A stretch of DNA of 64,000 nt from Dechloromonas hankyongensis (GTDB lineage Bacteria > Pseudomonadota > Gammaproteobacteria > Burkholderiales > Rhodocyclaceae). Position numbers and translations under genes: made by a program. The notes beneath the pieces were generated by a model, which did not search any database, was not told the DNA's origin, and saw only the letters and a program-made list of their open reading frames with translations. Numbering within the stretch: position 1 is the first letter of the stretch; every line of letters begins with the position of its first letter. Shown one piece after another: positions 56,764 through 64,000 of this stretch. The stretch covers positions 186,001 through 250,000 of the forward strand of contig NZ_JAKLTN010000002.1 in the NCBI RefSeq assembly GCF_022012295.1, written 5' to 3'.

Positions 56764-58719
56764 CTAGTTGGCCGCGGGAGTGCTGACTTTCGGCGCCCGT
56801 CCGGCCAGCGCCTGGCTGCAGGTCGTGGTGTCGGTGTCCCCGAGATCGATGAAGGGAATGATGGCGGCCAGCGGATTTAGTAGAGCGAGGCCCATGGCGG
56901 CGACGGCCTTGGCGGCGAGCGGCGTCGCTTCCGGGCGCAAGGTTGGATCGGCGAAGCTGCCGGTCAGACGGAACGGCGAGCGCAGGGTCAGCGGCGACAG
57001 GTTCTGCGGCTTGGCGGTGAGGCGCAGGTTCAGTTGTTCGCTGGCGAAGTTGATGTTGCCGTCGATCAGTACCACGGTGACCGGAGTGGCCATCAAGGCG
57101 ACGCGTGGCGTGAGCAGGCCGTTCTTGGCATCCACGTCGATAATGGCGCACTCCACCGGTTGCCGGTCGTCGCCTTTGAACAACAGCCCCAGCCCTTGGG
57201 CGACATCCAGCCCCAGCGCTTCGAGCGCCAGGTGGGACAACGTGCCGTTGCGCACGAAGAATGTGGCGCGGCCGTCGAGCGAGCCGAGAAGCTCGGCCGT
57301 AGATTGGCCGTGGCCGACCAGTTGCGTGCGGCCGTGCAGGCTGCCGGTGAACCACGGCGGCGGGTTGCTGTCGCCACGGCGACGGATGTCGTCGGCGCCG
57401 GACTTGGCCGATGCCAGCCACTGGTCGAGACGCAGGTTGTCCCAGGCCAGGTCGGCGCGCCATTCGGGCCGGGCGGGGCGGGCGTCGATGGCGAAGGTGC
57501 CGGCCAGGCGGCCCTGGGCGGTGCTGGCGTCGATGTCGGTCAGGGTCATGCGGCCGCCGTCCAGCGTCAGCTTGGCGCGCAGCGGGGTAATCGGCTGGCG
57601 GAAAGCCGAACCGAGATCGACCCGCTCCAGATTGACGGCGATACCGGCGTTCAGGCGGGTCAGCGACGGCAGGTCGAGGCGGCGATCGGGCAGCGTGCGG
57701 CCGCCGGAAGGCCGGACGATGCGACCCTCTTCGTTGCGGGTGCCGAGGGCGGGCGCCAGATCGGCGAGGACGAAGTTCTTGCCGGTCAGTTCGCCGTCCA
57801 GGCGGGGCGGCTGCGGCCGGGTGTCGTAGGCGAATTTCCCGGCCAGGTCGCTCTTGCCGATCCGGGCGTGGCTGACCGTGATCTGCCAGATTGGCGAGTC
57901 CTTGACGATATTGGCCTCCAGGCTGAAGGGGGCGGTGGTCGGCAGCGTCACGTCGAACAGGCGGCCGAGGACGCTGAGCGACGGTCCTTTTATAGCCGCC
58001 GTTCCGCGCAGGTCGCTGACCCCGAAGCTGCCGGCGAAGCTCAGGTTCAGCCCGCCGTAATCGACCTTTCCTTCGGCGGCGATGGCTTCGCCGGCGGCTT
58101 CGGGCAGCGCCCCGGGGAGGCCGGTGGGCAAGGTGATGCTGGCCCGCAACGGGCGCTCCCTGAAGCGGCCCGATATCTCGGCGCTGGTGGCGCGGGCCGC
58201 GCCATTTTCGTCGGAACTGATCCGGGCATTGAGATCGGTGGCCAGGATGGCGTCGCGGAAAACAATCCGGCCTTGGGCGACGCCCAGACGATCGACAGTC
58301 GGCGGCGGGCGTTGCGATTTTTCGGCAAATTGCCAGGTCGCCCGGCCATCGGCCAGGCGGATCAGCCAGGCGTCGATTTGCTCGGCAGCCAGGGTAGCCA
58401 GGCGAAGTGCCTGGGTATCCTCACGCAGCGCCAACAAATCGCCGTAACGCAGGCTCAGCGTCAGCCCTTGCGCATCGATCAGGTGCGGTACGGCAAAATC
58501 GGCCGGTGCGGAAATTCGCAGGCCGCCCACCTCGAGGCGGATCGTGCCGCGGAAATGCAGCCGGAAGGGCGTCGCGATGGCGACCTCGCGTCCCAGCTTG
58601 GACGACAGGATGGCTTCCGCCGGCGTGCGCAGGAAAAACCACCCGCTCAACTCGCTTGCCGCCAAGGCGGCAATCAGCAGCACCGGCAACGACCACAGCA
58701 GCCGACGCCGCGTGCTCAT
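56764..58719 (-). CDS. AsmA-family protein
   Basis: 651 residues from the ATG at 58719 (MSTRRRLLWSLPVLLIAALAASELSGWFFLRTPAEAILSSKLGREVAI), giving one N-terminal membrane anchor followed by a long periplasmic beta-rich region. The AsmA C-terminal domain includes GHGQSTAELLGSLDGRATFFVRNGTLSHLALEALGLDVAQGLGLLFKGDDRQPVECAIIDVDAKNG. AsmA-like proteins form lipid-transfer bridges or influence outer-membrane assembly. It is convergent with an MlaC-like gene, another lipid-transport component, which may reflect a shared envelope theme. Confidence 0.9.
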   Translation of the reverse strand: MSTRRRLLWSLPVLLIAALAASELSGWFFLRTPAEAILSSKLGREVAIATPFRLHFRGTIRLEVGGLRISAPADFAVPHLIDAQGLTLSLRYGDLLALREDTQALRLATLAAEQIDAWLIRLADGRATWQFAEKSQRPPPTVDRLGVAQGRIVFRDAILATDLNARISSDENGAARATSAEISGRFRERPLRASITLPTGLPGALPEAAGEAIAAEGKVDYGGLNLSFAGSFGVSDLRGTAAIKGPSLSVLGRLFDVTLPTTAPFSLEANIVKDSPIWQITVSHARIGKSDLAGKFAYDTRPQPPRLDGELTGKNFVLADLAPALGTRNEEGRIVRPSGGRTLPDRRLDLPSLTRLNAGIAVNLERVDLGSAFRQPITPLRAKLTLDGGRMTLTDIDASTAQGRLAGTFAIDARPARPEWRADLAWDNLRLDQWLASAKSGADDIRRRGDSNPPPWFTGSLHGRTQLVGHGQSTAELLGSLDGRATFFVRNGTLSHLALEALGLDVAQGLGLLFKGDDRQPVECAIIDVDAKNGLLTPRVALMATPVTVVLIDGNINFASEQLNLRLTAKPQNLSPLTLRSPFRLTGSFADPTLRPEATPLAAKAVAAMGLALLNPLAAIIPFIDLGDTDTTTCSQALAGRAPKVSTPAAN

Positions 58720-59110
58720 GGGGCGCCGCTCCACCACGCAGTTGGCGGTACTCGTCCGAAACCAAACGAAACGCTGGACTGCATCGATATGCCTCCAAGT
58801 CGATTGCCAGGCGCTGCCGGACTTCCCGGTCGGCGAGAGCAGCGGCAATTCATGTTTAAACGCTCCCCGGTTCTGTCAAGAGCATTCCGGGTTCCGTTTC
58901 AGGCGAATCTGTTATTTCCGACAGTCAGCCGGCGGCGGTGTTCCGAAACGCGAATACTGGACGACCTTGCCATCGCGTGATGAATATTGATCCGGGCAAG
59001 CACCGTCCCGTTCGGACGTCCGTGGCGTCGAACTTTCCGGGCTGGCCTTCAGTCGTACCGGGAGTCCGGGGCAAAATGCTGCCCGGGAGGATTTCCGGTT
59101 CGGTGCGCCC
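58720..59110. other. 391-bp divergent intergenic region
   Basis: It separates the AsmA gene from the CPBP gene and must hold both promoters. Small open frames here have no ribosome binding sites or recognisable products. No RNA motif or strong palindrome was noticed. Confidence 0.5.
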
Positions 59111-59755
59111 ATGTCTTCCAAGTTGTCCACCAGGTATCTGGCGGCTGAATTTTCTTTTCTTTTTTTGAGTTGCCCAGCCTTTTTCTGGTGGGAATGCGAG
59201 ACGCTGAGGCACTGGATCGTTCCGCAACTAGTTGGCGTCGCATCGATCTGCCTGTGGTTGCTGTGGCGCGATCCGGACTTCGACCGCCGCTGCCTGATGG
59301 CCCTGCCTGAGCTGTGGCGCAGGCATCTGCTGCGCATTGCGCGGATTTTCATTCCGGGCGGCGCCGCGCTGCTGGGCTGGGTCGCGTGGTCGGATGAAGC
59401 CAGCCTGTTCGACTTGCCCCGGCAGCAGCCACACCAGTGGCTGGCCTTGATGCTGCTTTATCCGCTGGGCTCGGTCCTGGCCCAGGAACTCATTTTCCGC
59501 GTCTTTGTATTCCATCGTTATCGACGGCTGTTCGGCGCCGATTCCGGCATGGTGCTGGCGAGCTCGGTGTCCTTCGCGCTTGCCCATTTCGTGCTCGGCA
59601 ACCTGCTCGCGCCCCTGCTTTCCTTCTTCGGTGGCCTGCTCTTCTCGCTGACTTACCGCAAAACGCGCTCCTTCGCCGTGGTGGCGCTCGAACATTGGGT
59701 GTGGGGCGCCTGGCTGTTCAGCGTCGGCCTTGGCCGCTATTTCGGTGGCAACTAG
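59111..59755 (+). CDS. CPBP-family intramembrane protein (Abi-like), altered first motif
   Basis: 214 residues with about six hydrophobic helices. The CPBP motifs are QELIFR (Q125, E126, R130) and SFALAHFVLG (H159), with a later EHWVWGAW. In most proteolytic members motif 1 is EExxxR, so the first Glu is replaced by Gln here, which could impair or alter the intramembrane protease. Such proteins process or scaffold membrane proteins; a substrate is not evident. It is convergent with the globin-coupled cyclase. Confidence 0.85.
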   Translation: MSSKLSTRYLAAEFSFLFLSCPAFFWWECETLRHWIVPQLVGVASICLWLLWRDPDFDRRCLMALPELWRRHLLRIARIFIPGGAALLGWVAWSDEASLFDLPRQQPHQWLALMLLYPLGSVLAQELIFRVFVFHRYRRLFGADSGMVLASSVSFALAHFVLGNLLAPLLSFFGGLLFSLTYRKTRSFAVVALEHWVWGAWLFSVGLGRYFGGN

Positions 59756-59788
59756 TCGGCCCAATGTGCGTGCCGCGGCAGAACTCGT

Positions 59789-60862
59789 TCAGGTGCAAAT
59801 CTTGAAACCGGCGTGGGATTTCGCCTCGTACATCTTGGCGTCGGCCAGGCGCAGCAATTCCTCGGGATCGACGAATTCCTCGGGGCCGGTCTGCACTACA
59901 CCTATGCTCAGCGTGACGCTGGAAACCCGCGCCTTGAACTGCTCGATGAGGCGCTTGCAGGTCAGCTCGGCGTTGGCCAGATTGCATTCGGGCAGGGCCA
60001 GACAGAATTCGTCGCCGCCGTAGCGGCAGGGAAAATCCGATTCGCGGCTGACGTTCAGCAAGGCTTCGCCGATCATGCGCAGGATTTCGTCGCCCGACGA
60101 ATGGCCACGGGTGTCGTTGATCTGCTTGAAGGCATCGACATCGAAATAGATTAGGCAGAACGGCCGCTTGTGGCGGCTGGCCACCATCAGCTCGCGGCGC
60201 AGGTAATCGCGCAACGAGCGCTGGTTGTAGAGGCCGGTCAGCGGATCGCGGCGCGACAATTCATGCAGCTGGTGGGTGCGCTCGGCGACCTTGCCTTCCA
60301 GCTCCTTGGCGTAGTTCTGGACCTTGTCCTTGGCCAGTTCGACTTCGGCTAGCAGGGAGCGGATATAGGTGTCGAAGACCAGCGTGGTGTCGAAATAAAG
60401 CAGCTTGTCGATCGCGCCCATGACCTTGCTGACGTGCTCCTTGTCCTCGAGATAACGATTGAGGGCGGCGTCGATTCCGTCTTTCAGCGTCTTCACGGCG
60501 GACAGGTACAGCTTGGGTTCGACCCCGATCCGCTTGTGCACCATGCCGATCCGCAAGCGGTTATTGACGTATTCGATGTCGTAATAGCCGTCGAACAGGC
60601 CGAGGATGTAGGCGCGCTGGGCCGAGTGCAGGCGGGCCAGGGTATCGGAGTCGCCAATGAGCAGGGCGATTTCCTCGATTGCCGTCTGCTTTTCGTAGAA
60701 CTCGGTGACGATGGCGTCGATGTGTCGGGTGATCAGTTCCTTGCAGGACAGCAACAGCGCCACGTCGTCCTCGGAAAAACCCAGGAACTCCTTGCGCCGG
60801 GCAATTTCCAGCTCGGTGATCTGCAGTTGCTCCAGCAATGTCTTGTTCGTCGTTTGGATCAA
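59789..60862 (-). CDS. Globin-coupled diguanylate cyclase
   Basis: 357 residues from a TTG at 60862 (GGAGA lies 6 nt upstream); ATGs at 60889 and an earlier start at 60922 are in frame but lack ribosome binding sites. The N-terminal globin-sensor domain (about 10-165) carries the proximal haem His H109 in GMVHKRIGVEPKLYL. A coiled linker (LAKDKVQNYAKELEGKVAERTHQL) leads to a GGDEF domain with RYGGDEFCLAL. Haem-bound O2 is expected to set c-di-GMP synthesis, as in DosC/GcHK-type sensors. It is the direct O2 input into the c-di-GMP network of this window. Confidence 0.92.
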   Translation of the reverse strand: MIQTTNKTLLEQLQITELEIARRKEFLGFSEDDVALLLSCKELITRHIDAIVTEFYEKQTAIEEIALLIGDSDTLARLHSAQRAYILGLFDGYYDIEYVNNRLRIGMVHKRIGVEPKLYLSAVKTLKDGIDAALNRYLEDKEHVSKVMGAIDKLLYFDTTLVFDTYIRSLLAEVELAKDKVQNYAKELEGKVAERTHQLHELSRRDPLTGLYNQRSLRDYLRRELMVASRHKRPFCLIYFDVDAFKQINDTRGHSSGDEILRMIGEALLNVSRESDFPCRYGGDEFCLALPECNLANAELTCKRLIEQFKARVSSVTLSIGVVQTGPEEFVDPEELLRLADAKMYEAKSHAGFKICT

Positions 60863-61030
60863 GATGGTCTCCGCGAAGTCGACGCGCATTCGGGCGCGGG
60901 GCCTATTATGGGCCGGCAACATGGCACGGCTGCTACGTTAGCGCTTTTGGTGCATTTGTGCAGCTTGCGAGATCGCCGAATGGACCGGTATCGATCAATC
61001 GACGGGGCGATATGCCCGCCCGTCTTAGAC

Positions 61031-61058
61031 AAAAAAATGCCCGCACGGGGCGGGCATT
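61031..61058 (-). terminator. Rho-independent terminator on the minus strand, downstream of dinB
   Basis: Stem arms AATGCCCGC (61036-61044) and GCGGGCATT (61050-61058) with loop ACGGG. Read on the minus strand it is followed by seven U residues (A-run 61031-61037). It lies 168 bp past the dinB stop. The 304-bp gap 60923-61226 otherwise holds one further inverted repeat. Confidence 0.8.
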
Positions 61059-61101
61059 AAATCCAATCCGTTGAGGAGGTTGGAGGAGACATGGATGCAT
61101 T

Positions 61102-61122
61102 ATGCACAACAGCATTGTGCAT
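61102..61122. repeat. Perfect 8-bp inverted repeat in the dinB 3' region
   Basis: ATGCACAA (61102-61109) and TTGTGCAT (61115-61122) flank CAGCA, with further similar TGCATT/TTGCACC words on either side. A strong ribosome-binding-like GGAGGAGAC and an ATG (61091) directly precede it, but the frame runs antisense into dinB. Role unknown: operator, RNA hairpin, or relic. Confidence 0.5.
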
Positions 61123-61226
61123 TGCACCAATTTCTTTGTATCGGTTTGTAACGATTATTGACTGGCCTGCGTTTGAGGTGATTTTGCTATCGCAGCATGG
61201 CTGCCGATGTCAGCTGTTTCAGCCGA

Positions 61227-62396
61227 TCAAAGCGGCAGTTCCGCCTGCACGGCGGCGGTCGGCGCCGCGAGTTCGGCTGCAGGCAGCAGCGTGCCGGCCC
61301 GGACGCCCAGCAGGCGCATGCGCTGGTCGAGCGGTACCCGCTTCAGGCATTCGCCGGCCGCCTTGCGGATCAGGCGGCCATCGGCTGTCGGCGTGGACAG
61401 CGTGATGTCCCGCGTCACGGCCTGGAAATCGGCGTAGCGCAGCTTGATGCCGATGGTGCGCGCCACGTAGCCCTTGCGGGCGAGGTCGTCGGCGACGCGC
61501 AGGCAGATGCCGGTGAAGATTTCCGACAGTTCGTCGCGGTCCAGCTTGGCGTGCAGATCACGCTGAAAGGTGCTTTCCCGGCTGATCGACTTGGGTTCGC
61601 GGCTGGTCTTGATCGGACGCTCGTCGATGCCGTGCGCCACCTGCTGCAGCCAGCTGCCCATGGTTCGGCCGAAGTGGCGGACCAGCAACTCGCCCGGGGC
61701 GGCGGCCAGTTCGCCGACGCTATGGATGCCCAGCTTGCCGAGGCGCTCGCTGGCCTTGGGACCGATGCCGTTGATCTTGCGGGCGGGCAGGGGCCAGATG
61801 CGGTCGGGAATGTCCGCCATGCCGAGCACGGTGATGCCGTCCGGCTTGTCGAGGTCGGAGCAGATCTTGGCCAGCAGCTTGTTGGGCGTGATACCGATCG
61901 AGCAGGTCAGGCCGGTGGCGTCGAATACCGCCTGCTTGATGCGGCGGGCCAGCGACTGGCTGTCTTCGTCGAAATCGGACAGGTCGATGAAAATTTCGTC
62001 GATGCCGCGATCCTCGATGAGTGGCGCGATGCCGGCGACCGCCGTCTTGAAGCGCCTCGAATAGTCGCGATAGGCGTCGAAATTGGCCGGCAGCAGGATG
62101 GCGTCGGGCGCCAGGCGGGCCGATTTCATCAGCCCCATGGCCGAGAAGACGCCCAGGGCGCGGGCTTCGTAGGTCGAGGTGGTGACCACCCCGCGCCCGA
62201 CATAGTCGCGCAGGCGGGCAAAGCGCCGGCTGCCGTCGGGCTCCATGACCGGCTGATCGACGCTGCGCCCGCCGACAACCACCGCCTGCCCGCGCAGTTC
62301 CGGGTAGTGCAGCAATTCCACCGAGGCGAAGAAGGCGTCCATGTCGAGATGGGCGATGCGCCTTTCGCTGGTGTTGCCTGGGGGCGGGGCGGTCAT
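61227..62396 (-). CDS. dinB: DNA polymerase IV (Y-family translesion polymerase)
   Basis: 389 residues. Y-family landmarks: RRIAHLDMDAFFASVELLHYPELRGQAVVVGG at the start (catalytic Asp in DMDAF), EDRGIDEIFIDLSDF with the second acidic pair, GITPNKLLAKICSDLDKPDGI, and helix-hairpin-helix NGIGPKASERLGKLGI. It copies past DNA lesions without proofreading. A perfect LexA-type box 15 bp before the start codon indicates SOS control. A terminator lies 168 bp beyond the stop. Confidence 0.95.
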   Translation of the reverse strand: MTAPPPGNTSERRIAHLDMDAFFASVELLHYPELRGQAVVVGGRSVDQPVMEPDGSRRFARLRDYVGRGVVTTSTYEARALGVFSAMGLMKSARLAPDAILLPANFDAYRDYSRRFKTAVAGIAPLIEDRGIDEIFIDLSDFDEDSQSLARRIKQAVFDATGLTCSIGITPNKLLAKICSDLDKPDGITVLGMADIPDRIWPLPARKINGIGPKASERLGKLGIHSVGELAAAPGELLVRHFGRTMGSWLQQVAHGIDERPIKTSREPKSISRESTFQRDLHAKLDRDELSEIFTGICLRVADDLARKGYVARTIGIKLRYADFQAVTRDITLSTPTADGRLIRKAAGECLKRVPLDQRMRLLGVRAGTLLPAAELAAPTAAVQAELPL

Positions 62397-62411
62397 GTCA
62401 GGCGGTGCGGT

Positions 62412-62431
62412 AACTGTGTATTTGTACAGTT
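62412..62431. promoter_or_regulatory. LexA box upstream of dinB
   Basis: CTGT (62414-62417), eight bases, ACAG (62426-62429), with outer bases extending the symmetry to AACTGT/ACAGTT. This equals the CTGT-N8-ACAG consensus of gamma- and betaproteobacterial LexA. It lies 15 bp upstream of the dinB ATG. Confidence 0.9.
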
Positions 62432-62493
62432 ATTGATTCTAGCCTAATGACGCGCGGCGCGCACCGTTGGGATGCCGCGCCGCGCCCAGTCGT

Positions 62494-63294
62494 TCAGGCC
62501 TTGCCCTTCAGCGATTTGCGGGCATAGATGTCGAAGCGGCTGGATTTGCCTTCCAGCGTGTAGCTTGGCGTGGCGCCGGCGATGCACGGCGCCTTGCGCG
62601 GCCGCTTGACGACGATGCGGTGCGTCGCCAGTGCCAGCGCGGCTTGCAGCAGTTGCGGCGCATCGTCGTCATCGCCGACCAGGGGCCGGAAGACGCGCAT
62701 TTCCTTCTTGACCAGCGAACTTTTGTTGCGGTGCGGGAACATCGGGTCGAGATAGATGACCTGCGGCGCTTCATCCGACCACGACTGCATCTGTTCGATG
62801 GCGTTGCCGCAGCGCAAGTGCATGCGTTCGATAATGGCGGCCACTTCCGGATCGCTCTCGGCACGGCGCAGGCCGTCGGCGAGCAGGGCGGCGACCAAGG
62901 CCTGCCGCTCAATCAGCGTGACGTCGCAGCCGAGCTGGGCGAGGACGAAGGCGTCCCGGCCGAGGCCGGCTGTCGCGTCGAGCACGGTGGGCCGGACCCC
63001 CGGCTGGATACCGACCGCCTTGGCGATCATTTGCCCGGCGCCGCCGCCTTGCAATCTGCGATGGGCCAGGGCGCCTTCGACGAAATCGACTCGTACCGGG
63101 CCGGCCGCGCCAGGGCCGAGTTCCTGCAATTGCAGGCCTTGCTCGCCGAGCTGCAGGCTGAAGCCCGCCTCGCCGCTCAGCGGCAAACCGAGCTGTTCGG
63201 CGAGGGCGCTGGCAGCAGGCGAAAAGGCGGGGTCGAGGGCGTCGATACGAACGCTGGTCGGGCCGCTGTGGTCCGGTTCAAGGTGCTGCTTCAT
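62494..63294 (-). CDS. rsmJ: 16S rRNA (guanine-1516-N2)-methyltransferase RsmJ
   Basis: 266 residues from the ATG at 63294 ([20 protein letters not shown]). Longer in-frame extension upstream lacks conservation-like sequence. RsmJ/YhiQ features are [27 protein letters not shown] (SAM motif I, about 105-131), [24 protein letters not shown] (catalytic DPMFP) and [11 protein letters not shown]. It methylates small-subunit rRNA in the cytoplasm. No clear ribosome binding site. The gene ends about 100 bp before dinB on the same strand, but the LexA box lies between. Confidence 0.92.
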   Translation of the reverse strand: MKQHLEPDHSGPTSVRIDALDPAFSPAASALAEQLGLPLSGEAGFSLQLGEQGLQLQELGPGAAGPVRVDFVEGALAHRRLQGGGAGQMIAKAVGIQPGVRPTVLDATAGLGRDAFVLAQLGCDVTLIERQALVAALLADGLRRAESDPEVAAIIERMHLRCGNAIEQMQSWSDEAPQVIYLDPMFPHRNKSSLVKKEMRVFRPLVGDDDDAPQLLQAALALATHRIVVKRPRKAPCIAGATPSYTLEGKSSRFDIYARKSLKGKA

Positions 63295-63463
63295 CGATAG
63301 AGGGGGAGGTGTAAGGGCCAGGAGGCGGGCGGCGAGCATTGTAACAGCCGTGGTGGGTGCCCTTGCCCCAGGTCGCTCTGGTGCCGGCCAGCCTTTCCGG
63401 ATGCGTCGGCGCGGCCAAACCGGGTTAAATTGGCGGCTTGACCAAGATCGCAAGGGACTTCCA

Positions 63464-64000
63464 TTGCTGCCCAGCACCACCGAAAGCATCACCATTCGCG
63501 GCCTGCGCTATAACGTCCGCCACTGGGGGCCGGCCGACGCGCCGGCGGTTTTCCTGCTCCACGGCTGGATGGATTCGTCGGCCACCTTCCAGTTCGTCGT
63601 CGACGCCCTGCGCCAGGACTGGCACCTGATCGCTCCCGACTGGCGCGGCTACGGCGCCAGCCAATGGCTCGGCCGGCCGTACTGGTTCCCCGACTACTAC
63701 GCCGACCTCGAAGCCCTGCTGCAGCATTATTCCCCGGATGTGCCGGCGCGCATCGTCGGCCACAGCATGGGGGCCAACATCGCCGCGACCTATGCCGCGC
63801 TTCGCCCGCAGCGGGTAGCAGCGCTGGCCATGCTCGATTTCCTCGGCCTGAAGCCCGATCCGGCCATCGACGCGCCGGCCCAGATCGGCAAGTGGCTGGA
63901 CGAAATCGCCGACGAGCCGCAACTGCGCGCCTATCCCGACCATGCCGCGCTGGCCCGTCGCCTGCGCTTCGCCAATCCCCGCCTGTCGGTCGAGCGGGCC
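63464..64000 (+). CDS. Alpha/beta hydrolase, 3' truncated by the window end
   Basis: 179 codons from a TTG at 63464 (reads [21 protein letters not shown]), with AAGGGA 6 nt upstream; the frame is still open at base 64000. Alpha/beta-hydrolase features are [18 protein letters not shown] (oxyanion-hole HG), [12 protein letters not shown] and the nucleophile elbow GHSMGANIA with Ser. The family includes haloalkane dehalogenases, esterases and epoxide hydrolases. The catalytic Asp and His lie beyond the window. The substrate is unknown. Confidence 0.85.
   Translation, partial: MLPSTTESITIRGLRYNVRHWGPADAPAVFLLHGWMDSSATFQFVVDALRQDWHLIAPDWRGYGASQWLGRPYWFPDYYADLEALLQHYSPDVPARIVGHSMGANIAATYAALRPQRVAALAMLDFLGLKPDPAIDAPAQIGKWLDEIADEPQLRAYPDHAALARRLRFANPRLSVERA

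Noticed and set aside
57034..58980. 648-codon plus-strand frame
   Set aside because: Antisense to the AsmA-family gene; composition is Gly/Ala/Gln-rich with no recognisable domain, while the minus strand encodes a coherent AsmA protein.
61091..61405. Possible 104-codon gene with a strong ribosome-binding-like sequence
   Set aside because: Most of it lies antisense inside dinB, and the protein is Arg/Ala/Pro-rich shadow sequence. The initiation signal itself is kept as a finding.
61197..62447. 416-codon plus-strand frame
   Set aside because: Antisense to dinB and runs over its LexA box; no domain recognised.
1..64000. CRISPR arrays, tRNA or rRNA genes, insertion sequences, prophage
   Set aside because: No spaced direct repeats, cloverleaf-type sequences with CCA-adjacent ends, transposase frames or phage structural genes were recognised on reading both strands.

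Overview
The window is GC-rich chromosomal DNA with dense, mostly short-spaced genes. Gene content points to a betaproteobacterium, most likely a Rhodocyclales (Dechloromonas/Azonexus-like) aromatic degrader. The grounds are a meta-cleavage catechol operon with a dedicated Liv-type ABC importer, BenE, NsrR/CcoG respiratory functions, many hemerythrins, and the DUF3348-DUF802-OmpA-DUF2894 cluster. This placement is inferred from gene families only. No rRNA, tRNA, CRISPR array, insertion sequence or prophage was seen.

Layout. 1-10.3 kb (+): end of an indolepyruvate-type ferredoxin oxidoreductase, a plant-type ferredoxin, catechol 2,3-dioxygenase, 2-hydroxymuconic semialdehyde dehydrogenase, 2-oxopent-4-enoate hydratase and 4-oxalocrotonate decarboxylase, then a complete five-gene branched-chain-amino-acid-type ABC transporter closed by a terminator. 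10.3-14.7 kb: hemerythrin, EamA exporter, a short chemoreceptor paired with a bacteriohemerythrin, and BenE. 14.8-15.7 kb: a tandem glycine riboswitch with a terminator in front of a TRIC/UPF0126 membrane protein. 15.8-21.3 kb: Pat-type acyl-CoA-synthetase/acetyltransferase, ccoG and nsrR divergent around a palindromic operator, a PAS protein and DUF3079. 21.4-28.1 kb: tartrate-dehydrogenase-type enzyme with AEC carrier and LysR regulator, an AT-richer bacteriohemerythrin, MscS and a large chemoreceptor. 28.4-39.7 kb: PBP1A, an OsmC-YcaO fusion, ADP-ribosylglycohydrolase with YghU, a putatively exported intradiol dioxygenase, EutBC, and a YtfH/QorB-like divergent pair.

39.7-44.3 kb (-): a tightly overlapping four-gene operon, DUF3348 - DUF802 - OmpA/MotB-like - DUF2894. 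The DUF802 protein has MotA/TolQ/ZorA-like membrane segments followed by a very long tail containing exact-length 95-residue repeats. Its partner has a MotB-like single membrane helix with the channel-type Asp and an OmpA domain. I consider this predicted ion-driven machine of unknown purpose the best candidate for an undescribed system.

44.4-64 kb: a bacterial phytochelatin-synthase-like peptidase, VOC and SRPBCC proteins, a DUF4142/cupredoxin pair, a quinone-reductase-like MDR, and a 1377-residue PAS-GGDEF-EAL protein. A two-component island follows (BON lipoprotein, CHASE3 histidine kinase, REC-only protein, LuxR-type regulator, MlaC-like protein), flanked on both sides by the same 18-bp operator-like palindrome. 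Then come an AsmA protein, a CPBP-family protein, a globin-coupled diguanylate cyclase, a LexA-boxed dinB, rsmJ, and the start of an alpha/beta hydrolase running off the end.

Together the window describes an organism that takes up and degrades aromatics through catechol and invests heavily in sensing oxygen and nitric oxide (three hemerythrins, a globin, NsrR) and in c-di-GMP and chemotaxis signalling.
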